Shown: positions 1-8,027 of the stretch, in pieces
Numbering within the stretch: the stretch's first letter is position 1
Layout: every line of letters begins with the position of its first letter
From: an uncultured Myxococcales bacterium
Lineage (GTDB): Bacteria > Myxococcota_A > Bradymonadia > UBA4248
DNA length: 55,009 nt
Reading direction: 5' to 3'
Assembly (NCBI GenBank): GCA_945875805.1
Contig: CAMCLY010000003.1
Coordinates: forward strand, 1-55,009
Program-made: the position numbers and the translations under genes
Notes under the pieces: generated by a model
The model's database searches: none
What the model saw: the letters and a program-made list of their open reading frames with translations, nothing else
What the model was told of the DNA's origin: nothing

Positions 1-104
1 CCATGGGGAGAGGGGAGCATGCTTCATAAAAAACAAAAAGCCCTCACTCAAACCCACAAAAAGCCTCACTCAAACCCACAACGCCCCAAGCCTCACCACC
101 TCAT

Positions 105-183
105 GAAATGCGAAAGGGCCGCGCGGCATCGCCGCGTGGCCCTTTCGCATTTCGGGGGGTGTGGGGGGACTGGTCCCCCCACA
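105..183 (-). repeat. Palindrome plus G-tract hairpin (long-element family, copy 1)
   Basis: The 49-nt palindrome at 105-153 pairs GAAATGCGAAAGGGCC with its exact complement and has a GC-rich inner stem around a CATCG-type centre. Next to it, 160-183 forms a perfect G-tract hairpin (TGTGGGGGGAC, two-base loop, GTCCCCCCACA) followed by an A-rich run. Read on the minus strand the order after the uvrA stop is T run, G-tract hairpin, palindrome, then the tail TCATGAGGTGGTGAGGCTTG. The tail continues to about position 25, with a roughly 22-nt GTGGGTTTGAGTGAGGCTTT-like motif repeated. Because the T run precedes the hairpin in the direction of uvrA transcription, it is not a standard intrinsic terminator for uvrA. 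Confidence 0.8.
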
Positions 184-198
184 CAAAAAACAAAAAAC

Positions 199-3036
199 TC
201 AAGACGCGTGACGTGCAAACGCGCGCAACGCGCGTCCCGTCGGGGTGTCTGCACGAGCCAGTTCGGCCGGGGTCCCGGTAAAGAGGACATGTCCCCCGTT
301 CGGTCCCCCTTCAGGCCCGAGTTCGATCACGTAATGCGACTGTGCGATCAAATCCAAGTTATGCTCAATCACCACGATGCTCGCCCCTATCTCCACCAAT
401 GCCTGCATCGACGACACCAGGTTTGCCACGTCCTGCATGTGAAGCCCCACCGTCGGTTCGTCGAATATATAAAGCGTTTCCGATGCTTCACTGCCACCGG
501 CGTCCAAATACACAGACAATCGCAGACGTTGAAACTCTCCCCCTGACAGCGTCGCCGTCGACTGACCGAGACGTACATACCCAAGCCCCACACGAATCAG
601 CGTTTGCAACGGCTTCGCCACTCCCGGTTTGTCCTTAAAAAACACACTCGCTTCATCCACCGTCATGTTCAACACATCACAAATCGTCTTGCCGCGATAG
701 GTGACCGACAACACCGCATCCACAAAACGCTTCCCCCCACAATGATCGCACGGAATCGTAATGTCGTTGAGAAACATCATCTCCACGGTGCGCACCCCCA
801 TTCCATCACAATAAGGGCACCGGCCACTCGACGAGTTGAACGAAAACCACCCGGGCGTCATCCCCGCATAAATCGCTTCGGGCATTGAGGCAAAGAGGGT
901 GCGGATCGCCGTATATGCCTTGGTCATTGTCGCCACACAGGCGCGCGCCGATCGTCCCAACGCCCCCTGCTCCATCATCACGATCTGCGAAAACGCCTCG
1001 CATCCCGTCACCACCGCCCCACCATCATAATCCGACGACACCCCGCCACTCTCTTCTTCATCCAGCACCGGGGCATGATCGTCATTCGACAGGTTCATCA
1101 TCCACGCCTGATACAGCACATCATGGATCAGCGTCGATTTGCCCGAACCGCTCACCCCCACCACCGACACGATCGTCCCCAACGGAATGTCCACGCTCAC
1201 ATCTTTAAGATTGTGAATCGTCGCATGCTCGATATGTATCGAAGGGGCCATCCTCACGACCCCGTCAAACAGCGACACGCGACGAACATCACGAAGCATG
1301 GCGCCGGTCGGCGTATCGCTTTTCACAAGACCGGCCACGTCCCCTTCATAAATGAGATGACCGCCACGTTCCCCGCCACACGGGCCGAGTTCCATCACAT
1401 AGTCCGCCTGCCGAATGACGTCCGTGTCGTGCTCCACCACGACAAGCGTGTTCCCGATTTTCTGCAACGCCTTCATCACATCAATGAGCTTCTGGCTGTC
1501 CTGTGAATGAAGCCCGGCCGTCGGCTCGTCAAGCACATAAAGCGTGTCCGTCAGACCTCGGCCCAATCCGCACGACAAATACAGACGCTGACTCTCCCCA
1601 CCAGAAAGCGTCTTGCTCTTGCGATTGAGCGTCAGATACCCAAGACCCACGCCACGCATTGTCCGAAGACGCAAAAGCGTTTCCTCCCACGGCGTCTCCG
1701 ATGCCGACGCCTTGATCGCCTCCATCGGAATCGACTCAAAAAACGCTATCGCCTCGTCCACCGTCATGCCCAGCACATCGCCAAAATGACGCTCCCCCAC
1801 AAACACGTGGCGCGCAATCAGCCCCATGCCCGTTCCGTCGCAGACCGGACACGGCGTGTACCCCCTAAACCGCGCCAACTGTATCCGGTTGGTAAACTTG
1901 TCGTTCCGCGACATCAGCATCGTAAAATACCCCATCACCCCTTCACATTCCCCATCCCCGAACTTGAGGAATGCCATCTGTTCCGGCGTCAGCGATGACA
2001 GCGGCACATCCAACGAGATCTTGTGGCGCACACACCCCTTCAACAAGCGCTCCCGACGCGCCCGTGTTTGAACCGTCCGCAACGGGATAATCGCATCCAA
2101 GTCCAACAGCGTAAGGTGCATGTTAAACACCCGGTTCCAGTCAATACCGCTCACCGACCCAAACCCCGTGCACTTGCGACACGCGCCAAGCGTCGAATTG
2201 GGATCAAAAAATTCGGGACGCAACGCCTGATATTCCGAACCACACGTGGCACACGTCAGACGCCGATCGAACGCCAGTGTCCTCACCTGACCGTCATCCC
2301 CAAGAACGTCGACATACGCCCGGCCGTCCCCAAGCCTGAACGCATCCTCAAGCGCCTCCGCCATGCGACCGTCCACCCCCGTCTCCGGTTTGAACACAAG
2401 ACGGTCAATCACCACCGAAAACTTCCGCGCATCCAACAGACGCTCGATCTCACCCTCGCCCAGTTCCACGATCTTGTGGTCAAGCCATAACCGCTGATAC
2501 CCCCCCACCGCAAGGGCAGAAAGACGCTGCGCCGCACTCTCCCCTTCCATCAGAAGGACATCCACATACAAAATGAGCTTGAGTTTCCCCCCCAACGCGC
2601 TCAATCGCCGCGCGATTTCGCGATTGGTATCCCGACGCACTTCGCCAAAACACCGGTGACACCGATGCACCCCGAGATTCGCAAACAGTTGAGCCATGTG
2701 CACAAGCAACTCCGTCACCGTCGCCACCGTCGAGCGAGGATGATCAAAACTGCTCTGTTGACGAAGCGCAATCGAAGGAAGACAATTCTCCACATGATCG
2801 ATCGGAGGCTTCGGCATCTCGTCAAGAAACATACGGACATACGTCGACATCGATTCCAAAAAACGACGTTGCCCCTCGGCATACAGCGAGTCAAACGCAA
2901 GACTCGACTTGCCCGATCCACTCACCCCTGTCAGCACCGTCAACGAACGCATCGGGATATGACACGACAGGTTCTTGAGATTGTTCGTCCGAACTCCCGT
3001 CAGGGATATACTCTCTGGCCGCTTTGATATCGTCAT
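199..3036 (-). CDS. uvrA: UvrA-type excinuclease ABC subunit A
   Basis: A 945-aa ABC-type ATPase of the UvrA family, the damage-recognition subunit of nucleotide excision repair, which acts on DNA in the cytoplasm as a dimer with UvrB. Two ATPase modules are visible: Walker A GVSGSGKSS at residues 37-45 with signature LSGGESQRL near 482, and a second GVSGSGKST near 630 with LSGGEFQRL near 830. Paired CxxC zinc motifs lie near 262-290 (CATC/CRKC) and 740-765 (CPYC/CDHC), and the UvrB-binding segment between the first Walker A and the first zinc module is present. Length matches the family (about 940 aa). The stretch after the second Walker A that normally reads close to DQSPIGRTPRSNPATYTG is diverged here (EQGALGRSARACVATMTK), so this could be a paralogue rather than the only uvrA. 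The start ATG at 3036 has only a closely spaced GAGG upstream. The gene ends just before a structured intergenic element. Confidence 0.9.
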   Translation of the reverse strand: MTISKRPESISLTGVRTNNLKNLSCHIPMRSLTVLTGVSGSGKSSLAFDSLYAEGQRRFLESMSTYVRMFLDEMPKPPIDHVENCLPSIALRQQSSFDHPRSTVATVTELLVHMAQLFANLGVHRCHRCFGEVRRDTNREIARRLSALGGKLKLILYVDVLLMEGESAAQRLSALAVGGYQRLWLDHKIVELGEGEIERLLDARKFSVVIDRLVFKPETGVDGRMAEALEDAFRLGDGRAYVDVLGDDGQVRTLAFDRRLTCATCGSEYQALRPEFFDPNSTLGACRKCTGFGSVSGIDWNRVFNMHLTLLDLDAIIPLRTVQTRARRERLLKGCVRHKISLDVPLSSLTPEQMAFLKFGDGECEGVMGYFTMLMSRNDKFTNRIQLARFRGYTPCPVCDGTGMGLIARHVFVGERHFGDVLGMTVDEAIAFFESIPMEAIKASASETPWEETLLRLRTMRGVGLGYLTLNRKSKTLSGGESQRLYLSCGLGRGLTDTLYVLDEPTAGLHSQDSQKLIDVMKALQKIGNTLVVVEHDTDVIRQADYVMELGPCGGERGGHLIYEGDVAGLVKSDTPTGAMLRDVRRVSLFDGVVRMAPSIHIEHATIHNLKDVSVDIPLGTIVSVVGVSGSGKSTLIHDVLYQAWMMNLSNDDHAPVLDEEESGGVSSDYDGGAVVTGCEAFSQIVMMEQGALGRSARACVATMTKAYTAIRTLFASMPEAIYAGMTPGWFSFNSSSGRCPYCDGMGVRTVEMMFLNDITIPCDHCGGKRFVDAVLSVTYRGKTICDVLNMTVDEASVFFKDKPGVAKPLQTLIRVGLGYVRLGQSTATLSGGEFQRLRLSVYLDAGGSEASETLYIFDEPTVGLHMQDVANLVSSMQALVEIGASIVVIEHNLDLIAQSHYVIELGPEGGPNGGHVLFTGTPAELARADTPTGRALRAFARHAS

Positions 3037-3202
3037 CGCCTCGTCACTCTGTCAAAATCTGAAGTTTTCGACCCGCATGGATGACCCAAAGGACACATCA
3101 TCCCCGGGCAATGTTCCTTGCAAAAAAATATCGGCTGTGTTTTGAGCCGCGCGGCGCGCTGTATATCCAACTTTGCCACAGACTGCGCTGTTTTTTCTCC
3201 CC

Positions 3203-4216
3203 ATGGCGTTTCCAAACGACAAAACGCCTCACCTCTCACAAGGATCGCACGGCGTGCTCGACAACACTTTCACGCTTTTTCAAACCTATACCGTTCTGGA
3301 ACCCACGCGGCTCGATCTCTCCATCGCCGCCCAATGTCCCCTCTGGACGCGCGCGCAACTCAAGCGCGTCATCGACGCCGGGGCCGTACAAGTCAACCAA
3401 AAGACGTGCACCAAACCCGCGCAAAAGCTCTCGCCCGGCGATCGCGTCACCTACCCTATGCCTTCGCTCGACCCCGAAGCGCCTCCCAAACCCGAGGACG
3501 GCATCAAACTCGACATTCTCTACCAGGACGATGACCTCTTCGTCATCGACAAGCCCTCCGGGCTCGTCGTCCATCCGGGCGCAGGAAACCCCCACCACAC
3601 CCTCGTCAACGCCCTCCTGAGCCTCGACCCGGCCATCGCCCGCATCGGAGACCCCATGCGCCCGGGCATCGTCCACCGACTCGATGCCCCCACCAGCGGA
3701 CTCCTCCTCGTCGCCCGATCCCCACGCGCATACGACGCCCTCACCGACATGTTCGCCCGGCACGACATCCACCGGCAATACTGGGCGATATGTCTCGCCC
3801 CCAAACTCCAGGACCACGGCACCTTCGACACCCCATACGGACGGCATCCCACCCAGCGCGTCAAATACTCCTCCCGATTCGACGCCCCCAAACGCGCCAT
3901 CACACACTTCACCACCGTCGACCGAAACGCGCAGGGATTCGCCCTCGTCACATGCCTCCTCGAAACCGGACGCACACACCAAGTCCGGGTACACCTCAGC
4001 GAACACGGCGCACCCATCCTCGGCGACGACCTCTATGCCCCTGCCCCCATAGCCCGACACAAGGCCATCCCAAGACTCGCCCTCCACGCGCAACACCTCA
4101 CCTTCAACCACCCCATCTCAAACACCCCCTGCAGCTTCTCCTCCCCCTTCCCGGAAGACTTCTCCATGGCCCTCCAAAAACTCGGACTCCACCTCCCACC
4201 CAACCTTTCTCCCTGA
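3203..4216 (+). CDS. RluA/RluD-family 23S rRNA pseudouridine synthase
   Basis: A 337-aa pseudouridine synthase that isomerises uridines in structured RNA, most likely 23S rRNA. An S4 RNA-binding domain spans about residues 25-85 (TRAQLKRVIDAGAVQVN), followed by the catalytic domain. The hallmark HRLDAPTSGLLLVA carries the catalytic Asp161, and the later GRTHQVRVHL and GDDLY motifs are also present. An earlier in-frame ATG at 3173 would add ten residues (PQTALFFLP); the ATG at 3203 was preferred because those residues are not family-like, but neither start has a strong SD. The uvrA gene diverges upstream. The exact target uridines cannot be told from sequence, so rluD is not assigned. Confidence 0.88.
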   Translation: MAFPNDKTPHLSQGSHGVLDNTFTLFQTYTVLEPTRLDLSIAAQCPLWTRAQLKRVIDAGAVQVNQKTCTKPAQKLSPGDRVTYPMPSLDPEAPPKPEDGIKLDILYQDDDLFVIDKPSGLVVHPGAGNPHHTLVNALLSLDPAIARIGDPMRPGIVHRLDAPTSGLLLVARSPRAYDALTDMFARHDIHRQYWAICLAPKLQDHGTFDTPYGRHPTQRVKYSSRFDAPKRAITHFTTVDRNAQGFALVTCLLETGRTHQVRVHLSEHGAPILGDDLYAPAPIARHKAIPRLALHAQHLTFNHPISNTPCSFSSPFPEDFSMALQKLGLHLPPNLSP

Positions 4217-4255
4217 CCCCGCCAAACTCCCGACCACCCCTCCGTGAGGGGGGCG

Positions 4256-4310
4256 GCGCGTATTGAGGCCACGCCGAAATAGCGACGTTGGGGGGACACT
4301 TCCCCCCCCA
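4256..4310. repeat. Bulged-G hairpin with tandem G-A mismatches plus G-tract hairpin (locus B)
   Basis: The sequence GTATTGA-GGC-CAC-GCC-GAAATAG (4260-4282) folds with an outer GC stem, an unpaired G before TAT, and two opposed GA steps that would make tandem G-A pairs inside the stem. A G-tract hairpin (GGGGGGA/TCCCCCC, 4290-4308) followed by CACACAAAAAAA lies next to it. On the minus strand the order is T run, G-tract hairpin, then the CTAT...ATAC hairpin, as at loci A, C, D and E. It fills the gap between the RluA-family gene and aarF. Confidence 0.75.
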
Positions 4311-4342
4311 CACAAAAAAACGCACGTCAAGGAAATACCCCC

Positions 4343-6055
4343 ATGAGTGAACCCATATCCATGATCGGCGCCGTCATTTATGACGCAAAACGATTCGCCA
4401 CCATCGCAAACGTCCTGCGAAAATTCGGCTTCACCAACCTCGTCAACGTCCTCAAAACAGGCATCGCCGGAGACGCACGTTCCTCCCAGGAAATCCTCTC
4501 CTCGTTTAAAGAAAAACCCACCGACATGGCCGCAAGGCTGCGCGGCGTCATCGAGGAACTCGGCACGACGTACATCAAATTCGGACAGATGCTCTCCACG
4601 CGATACGATCTGCTTCCTAAAGAAATCATCACAGAACTTTCAAAACTCCAGGACGCTTCACCGCAAATCCCATTCGACACCGTCGAGAAAATTCTGAACG
4701 ACGCATACGGCAACTACCACGACGTCTTTGCCGAACTCGATCCCGTCCCGCTCGGCTCGGCCTCGATCGCACAGGTCCACAGAGGCGTTACCACTCAGGG
4801 CGAACGCGTCGTCGTCAAAGTGCAAAGGCCAAATCTGCTGCCGCTGATACGAAGCGATATCGACATCCTCAACCTCATCGCCCGCGTCTTTGACGACAAC
4901 ATCGAGGAAATCGCCTACTTCAACCTCCCCGCCCTCATCGCCGAATTTGAACGCGCCACCATCTCCGAACTCAATTTCAACCGCGAACGCGAAAACATCG
5001 CCTACTTCATCCAGCAGTACGGCAACCGGCCCATGTTCGCCTTCCCCGAGCCGCTCGACGCGCTCAGCCGACAGAACATCCTCGTCATGCGCGAATTGCG
5101 CGGACAAAAAATCACCGACCTCCCACACGACGACCCCAACGCCAAAATCATGGCCGACGAAATCCTCGCCATCGCCTTCGACATGGTCTTCCGCGACGGC
5201 GTCTTTCACGGCGACCCGCACCCGGGAAACGTCCTCGCCACCCAGGACGGAAAAATTGGACTCCTCGACTTCGGACTCGTCGGAACTTTCACCAAACGAC
5301 AACGCCAGGACTTCATGCGCCTCGTCATCGCCGTCCAGGCCGGCGACAACGCCCTCGTCGCACGCACCCTCCTCTCCCTCGGACACCCCACCCGACGCGT
5401 CATCCTCGCCAACCTCGAGGCCGAAATCGCACGCATCCTGCAAAAATACCTCAAATCCTCCCTGAAAAATCTCGACATCGCCGCCTTCGCCGCGGACTTC
5501 ATCGCCGCCGGACAAACCTTCGGCGTCCAAATCCCCTCCGAATTCACCAACGCCGTGCGCGCCCTCATCAGCCTCGAAGGCATCATCCAATACCTCAACC
5601 CAGACCTCGATCTCGTCGACACCCTCGGACAGTTCTCCCGAAAACTCCTCGCCAACGGCATCGATCAAAAAAACCTCGCCACCACCCTCCTCTCCGACTT
5701 CTTCAACGTTCGCGATTTCGCCGCCGAACTCCCCTCCCACATCGTCCAGTTCACCCAGGACCTCGAACACGACGGGCTCGCCATTCGACACAACCCCGCC
5801 GACATGGCCCCCATCACCGACGCCATCAACACCGCGTCCTTCCGAATCGCCATCTCCCTCATGCTCTCCGCATTCACCTTGGCCTTCCTCATGGCTGACC
5901 CCAAAATGAACCTCCTCTTCGACATCGCCCTCATCCTCGACCTCCTCTGGTGCATCGTCCTCGTCTGCGCGTTCCTCCAAAAACGCACATCCCGCCGAAA
6001 AATCCGCGTCCAACCCTTCCTCACGAGAATGCGGCGCCGCCAAAGTTGGTTCTAG
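4343..6055 (+). CDS. AarF/UbiB (ABC1) family atypical kinase
   Basis: A 570-aa ABC1/UbiB-type protein-kinase-like protein. Members support biosynthesis or membrane handling of isoprenoid quinones and related lipids and act at the inner membrane. Diagnostic features are the KxGQ segment IKFGQMLSTR near residue 77, the loop PLGSASIAQVH, the catalytic/metal segment FHGDPHPGN near 288, DFG near 309, and two C-terminal hydrophobic helices at about 509-550 followed by a basic tail. The ATG at 4343 has AAGGA upstream with suitable spacing. No ubiquinone genes lie alongside, so the name ubiB is withheld. A structured intergenic element separates it from the pseudouridine synthase gene and another follows the stop. 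Confidence 0.88.
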   Translation: MSEPISMIGAVIYDAKRFATIANVLRKFGFTNLVNVLKTGIAGDARSSQEILSSFKEKPTDMAARLRGVIEELGTTYIKFGQMLSTRYDLLPKEIITELSKLQDASPQIPFDTVEKILNDAYGNYHDVFAELDPVPLGSASIAQVHRGVTTQGERVVVKVQRPNLLPLIRSDIDILNLIARVFDDNIEEIAYFNLPALIAEFERATISELNFNRERENIAYFIQQYGNRPMFAFPEPLDALSRQNILVMRELRGQKITDLPHDDPNAKIMADEILAIAFDMVFRDGVFHGDPHPGNVLATQDGKIGLLDFGLVGTFTKRQRQDFMRLVIAVQAGDNALVARTLLSLGHPTRRVILANLEAEIARILQKYLKSSLKNLDIAAFAADFIAAGQTFGVQIPSEFTNAVRALISLEGIIQYLNPDLDLVDTLGQFSRKLLANGIDQKNLATTLLSDFFNVRDFAAELPSHIVQFTQDLEHDGLAIRHNPADMAPITDAINTASFRIAISLMLSAFTLAFLMADPKMNLLFDIALILDLLWCIVLVCAFLQKRTSRRKIRVQPFLTRMRRRQSWF

Positions 6056-6070
6056 ATTCAGACACGGCTT

Positions 6071-6142
6071 TTTTGGGGAGGGGGAAGTCTCCCCCTGCGC
6101 GTCTATGTGCTCAGGCCTCCGGCCTTGCGCGCATACGACGCG
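6071..6142 (+). repeat. G-tract hairpin plus bulged-G hairpin (locus A)
   Basis: Directly after the aarF stop come a T run, a G-tract hairpin (GGGGGA/TCCCCC, 6080-6095) and a long hairpin at 6098-6142. In the reverse direction the latter reads GTATGCGC...GCACATAG, with CGCGTC/GACGCG closing the base and an internal GGCC/GGCC stem. It has the same architecture as loci B, C, D and E. Confidence 0.7.
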
Positions 6143-6264
6143 ACCCCCTCCGCTCCACGCAAATTCTCATCTCCTTACCCACGCTTGCACTGACAGGCAT
6201 TTTCTGGTTTACATCCGCCGCCGGTCCTTGCCGGAAAATCGCACCCGCATGATTAGAGGTCTCC

Positions 6265-6636
6265 ATGAAATACATCCCATTCTTCGCTTTGCTCATCCCG
6301 ACCGCCCTGGCCGGATGCACCGCCTCCATCGGAGACAGTTGCGACACATCCAACGACTGCCCATCCGGACTCGTCTGCGATACCGATTCCCCCTCCGGAT
6401 ACTGCCTCGCCACAGGGTGCGAATTCGACGAGGAATGCCCCGAAAACTCCGTCTGCGTCGCCTTCACGGACTCCCTTCGCTACTGCCTCAAAAAATGTAA
6501 AAAAGATAGCGACTGCCGCAGCAAATACACATGCCGAGACGACATCGGCCCCTCCAAATTCTGCTACGTCGCCCCCGAATACCCCTACGGACGCGACCCC
6601 AATAACGAAGTCGATTTTTCTATCTCCGAACCATAG
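6265..6636 (+). CDS. Small cysteine-rich lipoprotein
   Basis: A 123-aa predicted lipoprotein with signal peptide MKYIPFFALLIPTALAGC and lipobox LAGC (Cys18), so it should be anchored in the cell envelope. The mature part contains many cysteines in a C-x5-DC-x5-GLVC-type pattern (CDTSNDCPSGLVCD, CEFDEECPENSVC, CKKDSDCRSKYTC), a small disulphide-rich repeat common in predicted surface lipoproteins of Myxococcota-type genomes. The start is supported by AGAGGT a few bases upstream. No enzymatic motif is seen and the function is unknown. The stop codon is followed at once by a long structured element. Confidence 0.75.
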   Translation: MKYIPFFALLIPTALAGCTASIGDSCDTSNDCPSGLVCDTDSPSGYCLATGCEFDEECPENSVCVAFTDSLRYCLKKCKKDSDCRSKYTCRDDIGPSKFCYVAPEYPYGRDPNNEVDFSISEP

Positions 6637-6638
6637 TT

Positions 6639-6770
6639 TTTTTGTGTGGGGGACCAGTCCCCCCACGCCCCCCGAAAAGCGAACAGGGCACATGGCTACG
6701 CCATGCGCCCTGTTCGCTTTTCATGCGGTGGTGAGGCTTGGGGCGTCGTGAAAGTGAAGCCTTTTTGCGC
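6639..6770 (+). repeat. Long structured intergenic element, best copy
   Basis: Order on the plus strand after the lipoprotein stop: a T run; G-tract hairpin GGGGGAC-CA-GTCCCCC (6648-6663); a 49-nt palindrome (6674-6722) pairing GAAAAGCGAACAGGGC with its exact complement; and a conserved tail (6723-6770) containing GTGAGGCTTGGGGCGTCGTG and AAGTGAAGCCTTTTTG. The same layout occurs near 1-183, 23350-23540 and 38760-38980, with different stem bases but maintained pairing. Confidence 0.8.
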
Positions 6771-6793
6771 GTTTTGGAGAGTTTTTTGTTTTT

Positions 6794-6913
6794 GCCTGAG
6801 CTTATCGCAGGTTTAGAGGGGCTTTTGTTTTTGGCCTGAGCTTATCGCGGGTTTAGAGGGGCTTTTGTTTTTGGCCTGAGCTTATCGCGGGTTTAGAGGG
6901 GCTTTTTTTTGGC
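6794..6913 (+). repeat. Three tandem 40-bp repeats
   Basis: Three copies with an exact 40-bp period (units start at 6794, 6834 and 6874). Each contains GCCTGAGCTTATCGCGGG and GTTTAGAGGGGCTTTTGTTT; the first differs by CGCAGG for CGCGGG and the last decays into a T run. They follow the tail of the long element and have no coding capacity. With that element they account for all of the 6637-7020 gap. Confidence 0.85.
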
Positions 6914-7020
6914 CTTGGCCTTTCGCGAGTGCAGGGGGAGAGCTTTTGGAGTTGATGAAGCATGTTTCCCGACCATTCCCCTTCCCTACCCCCCCCTGTC
7001 CCCTCATAAGTCATGATATA

Positions 7021-7058
7021 CAAAAACGCCCGCGCGGTGATGCCGCGTGGGCGTTTTC
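7021..7058 (-). terminator. Intrinsic terminator of the rubrerythrin gene
   Basis: On the minus strand, AAAACGCCCACGCGG and CCGCGCGGGCGTTTT form a strong hairpin over a short loop, followed by a run of five T. It lies about 55 bp after the rubrerythrin stop. Confidence 0.8.
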
Positions 7059-7111
7059 ACATGCCATGTGAGCGAGTGGGGAGACTTTGGGTTCCCCGAC
7101 AAACAGACAAA

Positions 7112-7681
7112 TTATTTGCCAAAATATCGTTTGAGGAGACCTTCAAAGGCCTTGCCGTGACGGGCTTCGTCGCGAGCCATTTCGTGCACGGAATCATGAA
7201 TGGCGTCGAGATTGTATTTTTTGGCGAGTTTGGCAAGTTCGGTTTTGCCGGCAGTGGCACCATTTTCGGCTTCGACACGCAACTCGAGGTTTTTCTTGGT
7301 AGAGGTGGTCACGACTTCACCCAAGAGTTCGGCAAATTTGGCCGCATGTTCGGCTTCTTCATAAGCCGCTTTTTCCCAGTAAAGACCAATTTCGGGATAC
7401 CCTTCGCGATGGGCCACACGCGCCATGGCCAGGTACATACCGACTTCGGTGCACTCGCCGTTAAAATTGGCCTTCAGACCATCAATGATCTCTTTCTGAA
7501 CCTCTTCGGGCACATCGGCCCCAAACTGTTTGCCCACGCCCACCACGTGTTCAGCCGCCCAAGCACGTTCTTCTTTTTGTTCGACAAATTTTGAACCGGG
7601 GACCTTGCATTGAGGGCAAAATTCGGGGGGATTGTCGCCTTCATGAACATAACCGCAAACAGGACATACCCATTTTTTCAT
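7112..7681 (-). CDS. Reverse rubrerythrin (rubredoxin domain at the N-terminus)
   Basis: A 189-aa non-haem diiron protein. The rubredoxin-type Fe(Cys)4 domain is N-terminal (CPVCG at residues 6-10 and CPQC at 22-25). The ferritin-like diiron domain follows, with ligand motifs [17 protein letters not shown] and RDEARHG. Classical rubrerythrin has the rubredoxin domain at the C-terminus; the swapped order is typical of reverse rubrerythrins, which act as NAD(P)H-linked hydrogen peroxide reductases in anaerobes. The inferred role here is cytoplasmic peroxide scavenging. The start is well supported by AAGGAG eight bases upstream, and the gene is closed by its own terminator, so it is probably monocistronic. 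No rubredoxin reductase gene is nearby. Confidence 0.92.
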   Translation of the reverse strand: MKKWVCPVCGYVHEGDNPPEFCPQCKVPGSKFVEQKEERAWAAEHVVGVGKQFGADVPEEVQKEIIDGLKANFNGECTEVGMYLAMARVAHREGYPEIGLYWEKAAYEEAEHAAKFAELLGEVVTTSTKKNLELRVEAENGATAGKTELAKLAKKYNLDAIHDSVHEMARDEARHGKAFEGLLKRYFGK

Positions 7682-7805
7682 CGCATCTTCTCCTTATGCC
7701 TGAGTTCTGCTTCTGTGTTTGTTCCTCACAGACAGCAACCATGCCGCACCCTCGTGCGAACAACGGTAAAAGCGAGTTGTATCACGACCAAATGCTTAAG
7801 GTGAG

Positions 7806-7886
7806 CTTTTTTTGGGGAAACCAAGTTCCCTTTGCGCATGTCATGAAGTGATAAGGCTTGGGTACGTCGCGTAAACGAAACCTTTT
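7806..7886 (+). repeat. Degenerate copy of the long intergenic element
   Basis: A T run, a weakened hairpin (GGGAA...TTCCC, 7815-7830) and then the tail CATGAAGTGATAAGGCTTGGG, related to the conserved tail at 6723-6770. The large palindrome is missing apart from GCGCATGTC. Together with the rubrerythrin leader this explains most of the 7682-8027 gap. Confidence 0.55.
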
Positions 7887-8027
7887 GATGGGGTTGGCGA
7901 TGACCTTTCAAGTTTGACCCTGGCGAAGGCGAGGTGGCGGTTTTGGTATGTGCGAAATTTTCTGGGTGTGCCCTATTCTATAGGTGAAAAATTTCTGTGT
8001 GTGATGTCACAAGCCAAACGGAGGTCC

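Noticed and set aside
105-183. Intrinsic terminator of uvrA
   Set aside because: The T run comes before, not after, the G-tract hairpin in the direction of uvrA transcription, and the same orientation recurs in other copies of the element.
4658-6043. 461-aa open frame on the minus strand
   Set aside because: Antisense to aarF, extremely Glu/Asp/Gly/Val-rich, no start signal.
6794-6913. CRISPR array
   Set aside because: The 40-bp units are contiguous without spacers, and no cas genes are present. The same applies to the 22-bp repeats at 43316-43383.
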